From Tigriopus japonicus (taxonomy: Eukaryota > Arthropoda > Copepoda > Harpacticoida > Harpacticidae): a stretch of 64,000 nt of DNA. Every line of letters begins with the position of its first letter. Position 1 is the first letter of the stretch. The stretch spans positions 5,225,158 to 5,289,157 of the forward strand of contig CM021312.1 of the NCBI GenBank assembly GCA_010645155.1, in the 5' to 3' direction. The notes below the pieces were generated by a model. It had not been told where the DNA came from. It made no database searches and saw only the letters and a list, made by a program, of their open reading frames with translations. This document shows positions 33,501 to 45,986 of this stretch, one piece after another. The position numbers and the translations under genes are program-made.

Positions 33501-34308
33501 TTCGTTTCAGCAACACCAGGTCGAATGTTAACTCCACTGATCCAAAAGCTCAAGTACACCAAAGCATAATGAAAGTGGCCATGCTCAAGTGTAGTCTCAG
33601 TACATGGCCTGTTTTTTTAACAGAGCCAAGGAGAGTTCTCCTTGATGTAGCTCATGTATGGAGACATTGGAGCATGGCTATTTTAATTACACAGTGCGGA
33701 ATCAAAAAGGGAATTATTGACTTTAAAGGCTAACATCAAGGTGTTTTTACTTCTGTCAGAGAGAGCCAAGTGTTAAAGCTAAAGCGTGAGCTTTTGATTT
33801 GTTTTTAAAATGACACCAAAGAGATAAAAGCTCATATGCTATGATGGCAAAGCTTGATAGTTGACTTGCAAGTTTACTTCAGAGTGTGCTTGCCTGGTTT
33901 TCTCCATCGATTTGGCTTTTCTTGAATGTGACGGTCCGTTTTGATCTTGAAATTCCCAAACATCTATGAGTGTTCACTTGCCTGCTCTCAAAGCCATCAC
34001 CTCCTGATTTCAGCTATCCCACATTTCTCCTTTTGTCTGTTCCTTGCACCCTTTTCACCACTGCACTCAAGAACAAGTCAGGTGGTGTGCAGTTTTTGAC
34101 AGCAAATTCGAAGAAACACTGAAAGGAAGTTGGCTTGGAGTTGGTTCGATCGGCGTTGAAGTGTTCGAATGGGAATGTTTCAACGACGCCGGAGAACTTC
34201 CCTCTTTGCATGCTTCCAGTCATGCTTCTCATTGATCAAACCTTATGTTCAGGTCAAATAGTGAGTAGTTTACTTCAAGTTGACTTGAAGTCAATTCTAC
34301 TTGTACAG
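30547..34308. other. gene-poor interval
   Basis: AT-rich DNA with short open frames. Frames at 31128-31346 (minus) and 33102-33382 (minus) are somewhat less AT-rich than the surroundings but have no recognised homologue and no convincing splice partner. 33484 begins a CAGGGTGGGGGCA sequence resembling a transposon terminus, without a visible partner. Confidence 0.4.
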
Positions 34309-34325
34309 CTTGGCACACACTTAAC

Positions 34326-34678
34326 ATACCACCTAAACAGTGTCATGTTTGCTCCATGTACTTTGGTGAACTCCTGGAGATCAGGACCATCTTCAGCATC
34401 AATAAAACTATGGTCTATTACACCATGAAGAAGCTGGAGGCTGGGGAAAGCTTGGATATGAAGCCTAGCACTGTGGGCAGCAACAAAATTGACATGGACA
34501 ACTTCCGGACCAACAGCAAGGGGATGTCGTCATTTTGGTTTGCCAAGGGCCTCACAATGGGGCAAATGAGTACTAAAAGTGACTTGATGCTACATATCCA
34601 GTCAGCAACTGTAGTCTATTGACAGTAACAGATGAGGGTGAGGACAACTATTTTCTGGTTTTTTGCTTCTGCACCCTG
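34326..34678 (+). pseudogene. Tc1/mariner transposase N-terminal fragment
   Basis: The plus-strand frame 34356-34622 resembles the DNA-binding half of mariner-type transposases: a helix-turn-helix like INKTMVYYTMKKLEAGESLD, then a KPSTVGSNKID linker in the position of the GRPR/GSNK linker, and an SFWFAKGLTMGQMS segment corresponding to the second helix-turn-helix. The catalytic domain is absent. A terminus-like CACCCTGTA closes the fragment at 34680. The left end is unclear. Confidence 0.6.
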
Positions 34679-35385
34679 TATACTTAAGTACACTCGAGCT
34701 CATTGATTAGTGCAGCTAACATCCGACCTACAATTAAACTGGATACCAATTTCAACCAGTACAAAAAAGGTTTTTTCAAAGTTCTTCAATTTAATTTTGA
34801 CTGCACAAGAGACAAAATTAAACAAAAAAGATTAGTTGCCTTGGACAAGAATTTCCTCAAAAGTTCATCCAAGGATGACTAAATTTCTTAGTAGTTTCAT
34901 GGTCTTTGGTTGGTCACATCCTAAAAGTAAGGAATTTCGTTTTCCGTACAACTGTATCTACGAGCAACCAAACTAGTTTTACTTAACATGCCTGTGCTAA
35001 AAAGAAAATTGCTGAGAATGAGCTAAAATTTGATGTACATTCAAGTCTACTCAAAACAGACCCGATTTCATTTGCAAAAAGAGAACAAAAATACATTATA
35101 TAGAACAGAAATAATAATTTTGTCGTTATCAATGTATGCATGTATGTTTCATTGCCATGTATAACGTTAGGTTCGTTACAAAAGTTAAGCTGGTTACCAA
35201 TTTAGTTATCAAATTATAAATATAGTCACTAAACTTCAATGGTTGTTGCCTTAGCCCGCAAATAAATTCTATGAAGAAATTCTTCTTCTTCTGCTTGTTT
35301 GCTCACTTGTTGCTCACTAATGCAATAAGCAAAACACCTGATTTAATGCATTGGCTGAACTTTAAAGTAGAAATGATATGAATAC

Positions 35386-36284
35386 CAGGGCAGTTATCAA
35401 GAAATTACAAGTAGCGAAAGTACAGTAATTCGTTCCTTTTTCGCAAAAGGAAGTGTAATGCCATTACATTTAAAAAATGGTGTGATTGTATCGGCTCTAA
35501 AACTCAAAAAGTACTCGTTACTCGTTCCTTTTTTCCACTGCACTATTTTGATTATTTTTCTATTGTGGACATACACGAGCATCTGTTTAAGAAACTTCGA
35601 ACGAAGTCATAGAAAAAAATTCGTTTGGCATCTTTGAAGTGATTTTTGTCTATTACTTCGCCAAAAATTTAGTTGCTTATCCAAGTCAGTCCACCATTTA
35701 TCTTTGGCTCATTCTTCAAAATTAATTTTTTTTTAAATTGCAATTCCACGTAGTTGTTCCTACACGGTACTTTGCAGATCTAAAATCATACTTTTGGCTT
35801 GAACCATTCGGTTTTCATATACCTAGAGCGTTTTTTTGCCTTGTGGGGTCAAAAATGAACCAGTTAAACTCCAATAACTTATCACCTGGGGGTCCAAAGG
35901 GCTAGCTAGCTATGGAATCACAAGGTTTCCAAGACTTTTAAAGAAGTATCTAACAAGAGTTGAATGGCAGTGCCTTAAAATTATTTTTAAACCTTTGAAA
36001 TTTTTTGAACTTATTTTTTAGAAAACTGAAAATAACTCATGAACGTAAAAACTGAACATCAAATACCTTGATGTATTTATTGCCTATTAAACAAATTGCG
36101 ATTGATATGTTCAAAATCACACCTTTAATCACCCTGAACATAATGCCTACTAAAAAAGAAATTTGTACTTTCTAATGTCATTCCTTTTTTCCAAAAGAAA
36201 TACAGGAGTAACGCGTTCCTCATTTTGGATGAAGGAACAGGAACTGTAATCCGTTCCTTTTTTCGAGGAACGGCTAAAGCCCTG
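35386..36284. mobile_element. hAT-like non-autonomous element (CAGGGC ends)
   Basis: An 899-bp element beginning CAGGGCAGTTATC and ending GGCTAAAGCCCTG, flanked by ATGAATAC (35378-35385) and ATGATTAC (36285-36292), a 7/8 match. Blocks containing GTTCCTTTTTTCG lie near both ends. No transposase frame was seen. A partial inverted relative is at 18165-18335. Confidence 0.8.
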
Positions 36285-36292
36285 ATGATTAC

Positions 36293-37297
36293 GAACAACA
36301 AGAAACACTACGGACCATGAGCATATATTTAATACTGCCATTATCTGTCGTCTTTTACCATGGGTTTTTGAATAGAAAATCAAATTGTCAGAGGCCAAAA
36401 AATTCAAGTCGGCCATTGATATTTAATAAGTTAATTGGAACAGATCTGAGTGCAACAAATATCTAATGGCAGTGCATATGTGCATATTAAGGAATGGAAA
36501 AAGTAAAAAAAAAATACAATGGCGTGTAAAGGATAAAAATACACCAAGACAGTTTTACCGTATTTTCTTCAACTCTTTTTACCTTAAAAATAAACCAGGG
36601 TAATCCCTTTGAAAACACTTCAGGTACAAAAAGCCCCTCTCTACAAGTATAGCCCTATTTAATATGTACTAATGCCTCGAGCAGAAATCAGGTCTATTTT
36701 ATTTGAGACCATGGTCGGTCCATTATTCCACTACCTCATTCTCAGCTTGATAGAATCGTACAATGACCCACGGAATGTATTTTCGGGAAAAAAGCAATGA
36801 CAAAAGGCGTTGTTAATATCTTCACGAACATTAGTTTTTGGAGAAAAAACTAGAGATCGAATCAAACTTGAAATGGCCCTATTCTTAGGACAGAAATAAA
36901 CCAGAGTGTTTGTTGGGCAAACACAAAATAGGATAAGAATACCAATTCCCATCAAACAAATCGTCGCATCCCTGACGTCAAAGAAAGAAAAATATTGTAT
37001 TGCAAGGGTCTATTTTTTTACCCTTGTACACTTTTGGGCGGAGGATCCTATCTAAGATAAGCTCATCCCTGAAAGTCACGTTAACGATGGATTTTTCCAG
37101 TTGTCTAGGGACAGTTTTCTGGTCTGGTAGATCCAGTAATCAAATGAATGAATTGGATTTGATTTGATTATAGAACTGAAGCCTCTGCCAACATAAACAC
37201 CCAAGAATGTTGGCACTCATCAACAAGAGCGATCCAGTTTTTTTGTGGGCGTGTCCATAAACAACAAGACAGAATAGGGAATAAATGCGGAATGCTT
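36293..37297. other. spacer downstream of FAM91A1
   Basis: No gene or RNA recognised. AT-rich sequence between a hAT element and the polyadenylation signal of FAM91A1. Confidence 0.4.
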
Positions 37298-37303
37298 TTT
37301 ATT
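37298..37303 (-). promoter_or_regulatory. polyadenylation signal of FAM91A1
   Basis: AATAAA on the minus strand (TTTATT on the plus), about 155 bases beyond the stop codon at 37457. Confidence 0.6.
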
Positions 37304-37456
37304 TACATTAACAATTAGCATTCAAATACGGGGTAGAGACATAATAAGTGCGTAGACCTCCTCGAGGTGGGGAATCAAGGAATAAAAATGGAATATTGAT
37401 CACAAGAAATGCATGTTGGGAGGGTCTTCCAACTGTTGAAATGAGACTTATCATCA

Positions 37457-40400
37457 TCATCGCCCATTCCAATCCTCGAGTGCACTTCCATTGAAGAACA
37501 AGTTTCGAGTAGGATGCGTGATATCTGACCGATTAGCAATGTCATCCAAATTCTTCACCATCGTCAAATCCTGATGTTCGCCAATGAAATCCAAAAGATG
37601 CTTGCACAACGATTGACTAGAATCTGTCAACTTTTCCAGACTAAAAAACAATTATAACATTACGCATCAAAAACGTTCAAGTTATACCATATGAAGAACC
37701 ACTTATTTTCTGGTCCACCAGACTAATGAAAAGAAAAAGGGTTTTCTGCAAATGAGACCTTGCTTTTGTTTGGCTAGGCTACATATTTCAATAATCAATT
37801 CGATTGATTGCTGAAGTAAAAAGATATCATATCTGAAAGCTGTGTTTTGAAGAGAGCAGAGGATGATTGAGCTCGCTCCTTTTGTGGTAAAATCAATTAA
37901 TAGGTAGAATAAGGCAAGTTCATTCATTCTTATTAGGATTCGCACTGAGATTTGACAGAGCATAACTCTTGGCTCAATTTAATAGAAAAATACAATACTT
38001 AATCCATCCAACATAGCCAAATTCAGAATTTGATTTTATTTTATTGGAAATAATGTTTCTTATCGATAGCCTCATTGTTCAAAAAATTTAAGGTATCTTA
38101 CCTCTCTCTTTTCCAAAGACCCTTTTCAATGATTCTTTGACAGATGTCTTTATTCAGAGTTGGATCGAACAATGGCACTCCCAAATGAAGATCCAAGAGC
38201 CGCCAATGTTCTTGGGCTGGAAGCTCAGATGACGGGTTTTGAAGATCCAAGGCCAGGTTCTTGACCCGTTCGGTTCTCTGGTCTGGATTGCCACCGGCCA
38301 TGGGATGATCAATGTTGTCCAATTCCTCTTCCAAAAGCGAGGTGGCTACTTCTTTGACATCAGAAGAGGATTTTGGAGGAGGGGGCTGTTTTTCTAAATC
38401 AACATCTCCATTGGGAAAGTTCAGGAAAGTGACGTAACCACAGGAATGTATCAAGTCCACATGAGCACCCAACTTGTTTAACCACGGAAAGTTGGTCTGG
38501 GAATCTGAAACAAAACAAAAAAAAACGTCTGAGTCTGAATGGCAGGATATGATGAAAGAGGTCGATAGAGAACGTTACCTTTGTCTGAGAAGGGAAATGC
38601 GATTGTTTTCGTGACTGCTTGATTGAACCCATTGGGACACAAGCCTTGGACAAGAATGGGCGAATGTTGGAGGGCATCCAAGAGCATGGTCAAAGCACCA
38701 GAGATTGGGATCTCACTCGGGTCATGGCCCCACGAGGTCACAAGGAGACGGTTACATCCATGGAAGAGCTCTGGAAGGCGACGGATCCGCGTTCCTGCAA
38801 CGTGGAAAAACAAACGAAATTTTAGAAAAAAAGTTTTATCTGGATTTAAGGATGCACAACTAAATTTCGTAACAATTTTCTATGAAATTAAAAACTTCAG
38901 GCGGTTGACGGGAGTGCTTTAGTTGAAACTACCAGTGGATGATTTCGGCCTGTTCGCCGAAATTCTATTTATTCCCACTTTGCCTTATATTTGCTTACAA
39001 TCCTATTCATTAAGCACCCTCGCATCAAGTTTTATCCCAATTCCCTTAGTTAAATGTTTGGGGATGAGAGCCATTTCATAATATTTCAAACAATATCATT
39101 CATTCCTCTTTTAGAAACCAACCCATTTTGGTACTCTAAAACCATGCAATCGACCTAATACCAAAGGTAGGATTATGTTTTCAATTGATGCCAGTACGAA
39201 CCTTTGGCCAGGAGTAGGGAAGGTGGTCCACTGCCTGTGATGTGGTATAGGAACATCTTGAACCAAATGGACGACACTTCTGGAATGGCTGGACCCAAAT
39301 GAGGTGGAGAACGCCCAGTCATCGGTCTGATTTCATTTGATAAAGGGGCCATGGAGACTAGGAGCCTGAAAGCATCTGATTTACCTTGAACAGGGCACTT
39401 AGGTGTACAACCCAAGTTTGCTTACGAATAATTCTTCTTCAGCAATCGCGCTGCCGTGGACGGATCAAGACTCTGAAGGCTCTCACATCGGATCAAGTCC
39501 AAGCCCAAGCACATGTTCTCTTCCAGATTGGGGGAGCTTAATTGCGAATTTTGACGGAGAAACTGGATGGTATCACGAAGGGTGAATGCATGTGAGAAAT
39601 ATCGAGCTGCTTCTCCTTCGCTGTCCACATCCGAGACTTTTTCCAGTTCGGTCACTAAACTCGGTAGACTCTCGTCCGAAAGCTTACCCACTTCAAACAT
39701 GGTCACAGCATGGCTTTTGAGTCCCTGAAAGAGCCATCAACGGATTAGTATGATATGTACTGCCTTCCTTCTCAGAAGCATGTTACGACATTGAAGGATT
39801 TCGTGTCAAAGGATAATAATTTCTTGGAGCACTTTGGCTAAGCCAAAGATTTTCTTGAAACCAACTTAACTCTTTGTTACACATAACCTTAGAAATATTT
39901 GAAGGGACCAATCAAAGAAAGGAATAGTGGTCAAAATTGTCGCTTGGGAGCATATCCAACAAATGTTTCACCCAATACGAGACCATCTCAATTCTTAGGT
40001 TGTGCGTCTTTGACAAGAGAGCTATTAATGAGCAGAAAAATGAAGATGTTTATCATCAATACAACTAGCAGAATGCAGCCAGATTTGGTTAAGGATTCGA
40101 TTTCGACTTGGCTGGAAAATGCTAGCTCCCGTCGGTTCATTGTAACAACGATCATTTTGGGGCCTAAAACTCTCTTTCTTTCCAATCAGCATGCATATCC
40201 TTAGCAATTAGTTACCTCCGGCGTAATCTAAAAACCTTTGAGTCTCACACGGTTGGTAATTTTTTTTAAAACATTGGTCTCTCACCGGACTCAGATTGCC
40301 CATCATGAGATACGCCGTGAGGGTGGAATCAAAGAGGAATGCGATCTTCTTGGCACCTCCAGTGGACCCGCCATTTCCCTGATGAGACTCGGTCTCACTA

Positions 40401-43400
40401 TGAAGAGATCCGGATTCCAAATCCTCTCGCGTGGGTTTCACAAAATCGTCAGTGAAGCTCTCCGTATCGGTCTCTAGAGCTTGATTGAGCTCTTTGAGTA
40501 AACTGTCGTCTTCATCCGAGCTCACCGAGATCCTTCGGGGACGATCCACGGTCATGGCCACGGTCGTTCCATGGAGATGTTCATACCAGGAAGGATGCAG
40601 ATCATTGGAGTCCATCTCGCTGTTTTTCTTCTTGGCAAATCCCAATCGACAGTACAAGGACACGGCATCTCGAACCAAATTCACGTCGATTTCCAAGACA
40701 TTGGCTAGCTAGAAAACGAATCCAGGAATGATTTTTTTTACTTATATAAGGATTTACACTAATTTCTTACCTCGACCACGGGAGTGTTCTCGTCGATGGA
40801 CACGAAAATCTTGTATAGAAGAGTTTCCAAATAATCACCGAGGACTCGATTCATGACGAAACCTTCTAAAGGTGGAACAATCACGTAATCGTTCTCATCC
40901 ACGGGCACATCAAAGTAAACCAAACCCTTCCTGGAAGTCGAGATGTCAGAATTCAGAGGCAGATTCGTAGACTCATATTTTTGTCATTGAACAAGGCGAC
41001 AAATTATTAGTGTTCCATCACAACTTTAAACATTGCATGTATATTTTAAAAATCTTGCCCTTCGACGAGCACATGAAACAAATTTTCAGTTTTTAAATTT
41101 TCCTGTCGGGTTTATGTTAAAAAAAAAGCTGTGAAATTCGTTGGAATTGGATCAATTTGTGGTTCACACTGAAGTTTTAAGCGTTGATACTTATTTTTGA
41201 TTGAATGTTTCACTGCCGTTTCCTCATCCTTTGTACTTTTTTTACAATCACATCTTTTTACCTTAACAAACATGTCACTACTGCAGGGTGTACCTTCTAA
41301 ATTAAGACCGAAAGTTTTCTGCCTTTAGTGCGCTGGCTTATTTTTCGTTTCACGCTTTTCGTGTAAACAAATGTTTTGTGCATTTTTTTGGCACGATATC
41401 TTGTTTTCAACAATTTTTTGTAGGGCTATATCAAATGTGCGAAATTGACCTCTGAACTTCCCTGCTCCTCGAACAAGATGGGACTCGTCAACATACCGCA
41501 CAGGTTGTGCAAAGTTATTGGGAAGATGTCTTTTCTCATTTCCGAGGCAAGGGTGAATGTTCTCGATCATTTCCAGGCCTCAATCGGATGGAATTTTCAA
41601 TTTGGTCAATTTTGCAGAGGCTTTGAGGCAAACAGATTGAGGTGAATGCCTGTCCTGATGCTGTAGTTGGTAGGTTGAAGACCGTGGTGAAGACTAAAGG
41701 TGATCATTTTGAAAATTGAACTTTTGCTTGCCTACGTAAGGCATCTGGGATGGCAATGATGTGACAACATTACTGATTGAATGGATAATCAGTGAGTTAT
41801 GATCCAAAAAAAACTAGTCTCAGTTAAAGCGGTACACCCTGTAGGCGTGGAGAAACGTAACCTTATCGACCGCCAAAATGCGATTCTACTACAAAAAATT
41901 GTTCAGTGACTGTAGTCCGCTCATATTTAGGCACACATTTCAAATTTCTGTACAAAACTGCCCTTCGTTTTGTTTTGTAAACTTATTGATGTTGGCGTGT
42001 TCTGCATCATGTTGAAGATGAATCAACACAATCGATCAGGAACGATGTCGAAGGCTGCGTTTTCAAATGAAAATGTCAAAAAGTACTTGAAATGGGGTTG
42101 GCTGACCGGAAAATGCAGTAGCATGAGCTAACAGATACCATAAAGGCTGGAAGTGAGGGCACACGCCATATTTTGGGCGAGAGTCTTCATATAAAAAATG
42201 ATCTTGCCCCCTAGGGTGCCGCAAATGCCATTCGTGACCCAAAAACACGAACGCGAAACTACTTCGAAACGGTGTTTAGCCTTGTTAGTGTGGAACAGAC
42301 CTGTTCAAGATACTTTGAAAAAGTATCTAGATAAAGATACTTAAAGATATTTTCCCGAAAAAAGTATCTAGATAAAGATACTTTAAGATACTTTCCCGAA
42401 AAAAAGTATCTAGATAAAGATACTTTAAGATACTTTCCCGAAAAAAGTATCTAGATGAAGATAAAAGATAAACTATCTTTTATCTTTGTCTTTTATCTAG
42501 ATAAGATAATTGAACAGGTCTGGTGTGGAATCGGAAGGGGGTTTGGAAACCTTGATCCCCTATTATCCATCATCGGATGCATTGAGTGCCCAGCAATGGG
42601 ATGAAGTTTCTGCGGCCACTACATTGACCCGATTTGACTTTCTCAGGCTATGATCTGTTCCCAAACCTAATAAGATGCTCATGAACAAAAAAGTCAGTTC
42701 ACAAGAAGACATCATCGATGCCGAGGAGGAGTATTTTGGAGACCTTTCGGAAAATTTCTTTTGGGACGGGATCAAGATATTAGAAAATCACGAAAATAAG
42801 TCTTTCCAGTTAAAAGGGAAATACGATAAACAAAATTATTGATCTTTTTTCTCTTAAAGAGGTTACTTTTCACCCCAAATATTAAGTTCATGAAAGTAAA
42901 TTCTCTCCTAAATGACGTATTTCTATTAAGAAAACATGAACTTTAAGACATATGGCCTAAAAAATCGATCTCTGGAAAGAATTCGAACACACTTTCCAGA
43001 AATAAATTCATTGTCACACTAGAAAAACTTGATCCATTATTACTCCATCATCAATTAACAAACCTGTAGAGTTCGAGAACCACGGGAAAATCCACATGTC
43101 CGGCTGGACACGCACCTCTATCAATGAGTTGATCGATCACAGCATGCTCCGCTTTTTCAGCGCTCTGAAAACAATAAAGAAACACAAAATACAATGGAAA
43201 TGTGTGCACCAAGGAAAGAAGGACAGAAAACATATCGAGAGTATTGATCCTAAACAATCAACCTTACCTTCATGTCTTCTTCGGTTACATAACCCACTTG
43301 GAGGATCCACCAAGGCAAGATTGGAATGTTTTCTACTGGTTTGGTGGGTAGAAGACCTTTCCCACTCTTGCGGAAGAATGGAAACTTTTTGGTCGACCTT

Positions 43401-45986
43401 GACTGATTCATTAGGTCGATATATTGGTTCCGACCAATACCCAAGAGCCTTAGACCTAAAATAAGGAGGGATTTGGGCTTTAATACGCTTAGACCAATTG
43501 AATACTAATTATTGAGTCTTTTTTCATTACAATCTGCTGCAGTGAAATTGGGCAAAGAGTCGTAGCTCTTTTCCTGATGCATCAATGTCTCCAAGATGGA
43601 GATGTAATACTCAAAAGGGGTCACCATGAGTCCCTTGATGATCACATCTGAGAGATGGTAAGGAAACAGCATCAGATTTTGACGACTGTAGGCCAACAAG
43701 TCCTCGTAGTATTTCTTTTCATCTTTCCGTACTTGACGAACTGGAAGACAAATCAAAATCAGGTTCAAACACATGATAACAATTCACGATTACCTTTTCT
43801 TAATTTCATTGGATTATTCAAAGGTATTCAGGCCTCCTCTTTATTCTCTTTCTTTACTTAATAAGCGAGACCTGATTCATTTTTATAGGATTCTTACCAC
43901 TGTTTTCAAAAACTTTTTTTAGTTTATTAGATGATTTGGTTTATATGGTTCATGATTCTTTAAAAAAAAGAAATAGGGCATTTTCAAGTCTTCAAACTCC
44001 AACTTTTTAACAAACACTTACTCAGATTCCCTTTGAATCGGATTTGGTTCTTAACGCTGAATGTGACCACACCCTTTTCATACTCCTTTTGCGAATGGCC
44101 CAGTTGCTGAAAGAAAGACAACAACCAATAGTAACTTTTATTCCACCAAAATTGAGACTTTTTGGTAGTTCCATGCTTAATAGAACCGCATGTACCGAAA
44201 TAGATTATGAGCTTCAAATCAAGGTGTTGCATGAATGCGATGTTTCAGTGGCCTAAGCCTACTAAAATGAAAGTCTAGAAGATATGGCTAACATTCAAAA
44301 GCCGTTGATCGTGCTTTTGTTTATGCTCATCATGGGCCTTATTTCATTTCATATGCTAGAAGTTTTGTACGCGACAGTCTTTACTCGCTCAAGATTACGA
44401 TCTGAAGCCGTTGTTAGGGTTAGGTTGGCGATTATTGGTGGTAAACAATCGCGCCATCTTAGATCACAAAAGCTCAATGAGAAAGGTCAAGAGCACTGGA
44501 TTACAATTTTTGAATTTTTTTTAATTTTTGCCTCTTTAAATACACGTTTCTCGTGACACCCAATACAAAACGAGGAGTCTCTAAGGTGCGTTTTGCTTAT
44601 GCTAAATGTGTGAAATGCACAATTCAAAAATTTCAGAAACAGAAAGCTAAATTTAACATTATAATTGACTTAATTTTGATGGCAAGTTTGTGATATGCCT
44701 TCATTGCTCTTAAAGCGTGGTTTTAAGTCCTATCTTGATCTTAAAGTTGACGCAAATTTTCTTCTTCATAAATAAAAACATTCACAATCGAGCTACCCGG
44801 ATATGAAATTCTAAGTAATATAAGAAAATAAACACTAAAATAGAATATACGAATCAAAAGCAACATCGCTTTAAATTCAAAGCTAGAATGAACAACAACG
44901 TTAACCGGTCTCTATTTTTGTTGAACTCGAACAGATTTGGAGTCATGGACCGAAAGCCGAACCGAAATTTCGGTTTCGGTTATACCTACCGAAACCGGAA
45001 GCAGACATGCACTACAATGATGGAGTTTGACATCAAAATCGAAAAAAAATTCGCCCAAAAACCTCTGAAATTCAAGTTTCCCATTTTTCAAATTTTGCGA
45101 CTACCCAACATCGAACACAGGAGCAATTTAATTTTTAAGCTGGATTTTGCATTTATACAATTTTGTAGTCGGCTGCTTTTGGTTTCAGTTTCGATTAAGC
45201 CCTCTTTCGGTCGAAACTTTCGGTTTCAGTTATGAGCCCTTTCGGTCCATCACTAAAGATCAGCATCTCAATTTTACACTCCGTGTTTAATATACATTTT
45301 GGATAGACTTTCAACCCCAAAACGTGACCACTCATTTGTGAACCCTTTTTTCAGATCATAGAAGATTTTTCAAGACAAAAACTGACTTCAAAGATCTGAA
45401 TAAAAGATCGAAAGAACCCAAATAGTTATGGGTCAACACACCGCCCGAATTTCTATGACTGGTCTTTCCAATTCTCTATACTCTAAAGTCTGAACTCTGA
45501 AGATAAACTGGGATTGCCAAATTTAGGCCGCATGTTAATACATCAAATTCAACAACGAGAGCACACCAAAATCAAGTCAGATTACCCCGTGACAACTCCT
45601 GTGTTTGAAACGCAGCAGCTAGGCAGAGTATATACTCGACGAATGCTAGTTCAACTTGATTTTGGTATACTCTCGCTTTTGAATTTAGTGCGATAACATG
45701 CGGCCTAAAAGATTGAAACTCAAACAATCAGCGCGTTTGGCAGGTTTGGAAGCACGTCATCAAAAGATAAATTTAAATTGAGGTGTAAAACCGTGGAAGA
45801 GCGATTCTTTCCCCCAGATATCCTCTTGAAAAGCTGGAAGAAGGCTAGTCAGCCAAGAGAAAAAAACAGGGAGAAAAGGGAAATTTAGAAAAAGAGTCAT
45901 TCTCCATTTCTCACCTGTTTGATGGATTCTGGGAGTTTGTTCCAGGTGACATTGGTCCGAATATAGCACTCAACTTCGGAATTCAT
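37457..45986 (-). CDS. FAM91A1: FAM91A1 orthologue, Golgi vesicle-tethering factor, 12 exons
   Basis: Exons, 5' to 3': 45915-45986, 44022-44106, 43531-43740, 43268-43455, 43064-43164, 40771-40930, 40286-40708, 39426-39724, 39202-39365, 38579-38794, 38102-38504, 37457-37640. All borders are GT-AG, phases join without a break, and the sum is 2505 bases (834 residues plus stop), close to the vertebrate protein's length. Diagnostic blocks appear in the right order: [12 protein letters not shown] at the start, [157 protein letters not shown], and [15 protein letters not shown] at the end. FAM91A1 works with WDR11 and TBC1D23 in capturing endosome-derived vesicles at the trans-Golgi (family knowledge). 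The reading frame is intact. It lacks the short tail that follows WSGR in vertebrates. Confidence 0.97.
41284..41841 (+). pseudogene. mariner-like transposon remnant in FAM91A1 intron 5
   Basis: 558 bp with termini CAGGGTGTACC and, reversed, CAGGGTGTACC. TA follows on the right; on the left the expected TA reads TG. Around 41578-41700 on the plus strand the frame [14 protein letters not shown], followed by a stop and then [16 protein letters not shown], matches the C-terminal catalytic block (LNPMDFSIWSILE type) of mariner-like transposases. The frame is broken and most of the gene is deleted. Confidence 0.8.
42296..42522. mobile_element. hAT-like MITE, copy 2 of the CAGACCTGTTCAA family (shortest copy)
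   Basis: 227 bp, with both ends CAGACCTGTTCAA in inverted orientation, flanked by a perfect GTGTGGAA duplication (42288-42295 and 42523-42530). The interior is about three tandem units of roughly 42 bp, AAGTATCTAGATAAAGATAC followed by TTTAAGATACTTTCCCGAAA, then an AAGATAAAAGATAAAC palindromic tail. It lies in a FAM91A1 intron. Confidence 0.93.
44940..45255. mobile_element. hAT MITE with CGGTTTCGGT arrays, copy 1 (degenerate)
   Basis: The ends GAGTCATGGACCGAAAG and, reversed, TAGTGATGGACCGAAAG match the cleaner copy at 50997-51312 along the whole length, including repeated TTTCGGTTTCGG subterminal motifs. The flanking octamers match only partly (CAGATTTG / AAGATCAG), so it is the older copy. 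It is in FAM91A1 intron 1. Confidence 0.82.
45522..45709. mobile_element. hairpin MITE in FAM91A1 intron 1
   Basis: 188 bp. The outer arms TTTAGGCCGCATGTTA and, reversed, TTTAGGCCGCATGTTA are followed by further inverted similarity (CACCAAAATCAAG against ACCAAAATCAAG), giving a fold-back structure of about 60-bp imperfect arms. TA flanks the GGCC core on both sides, but the target duplication is ambiguous. Confidence 0.7.
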
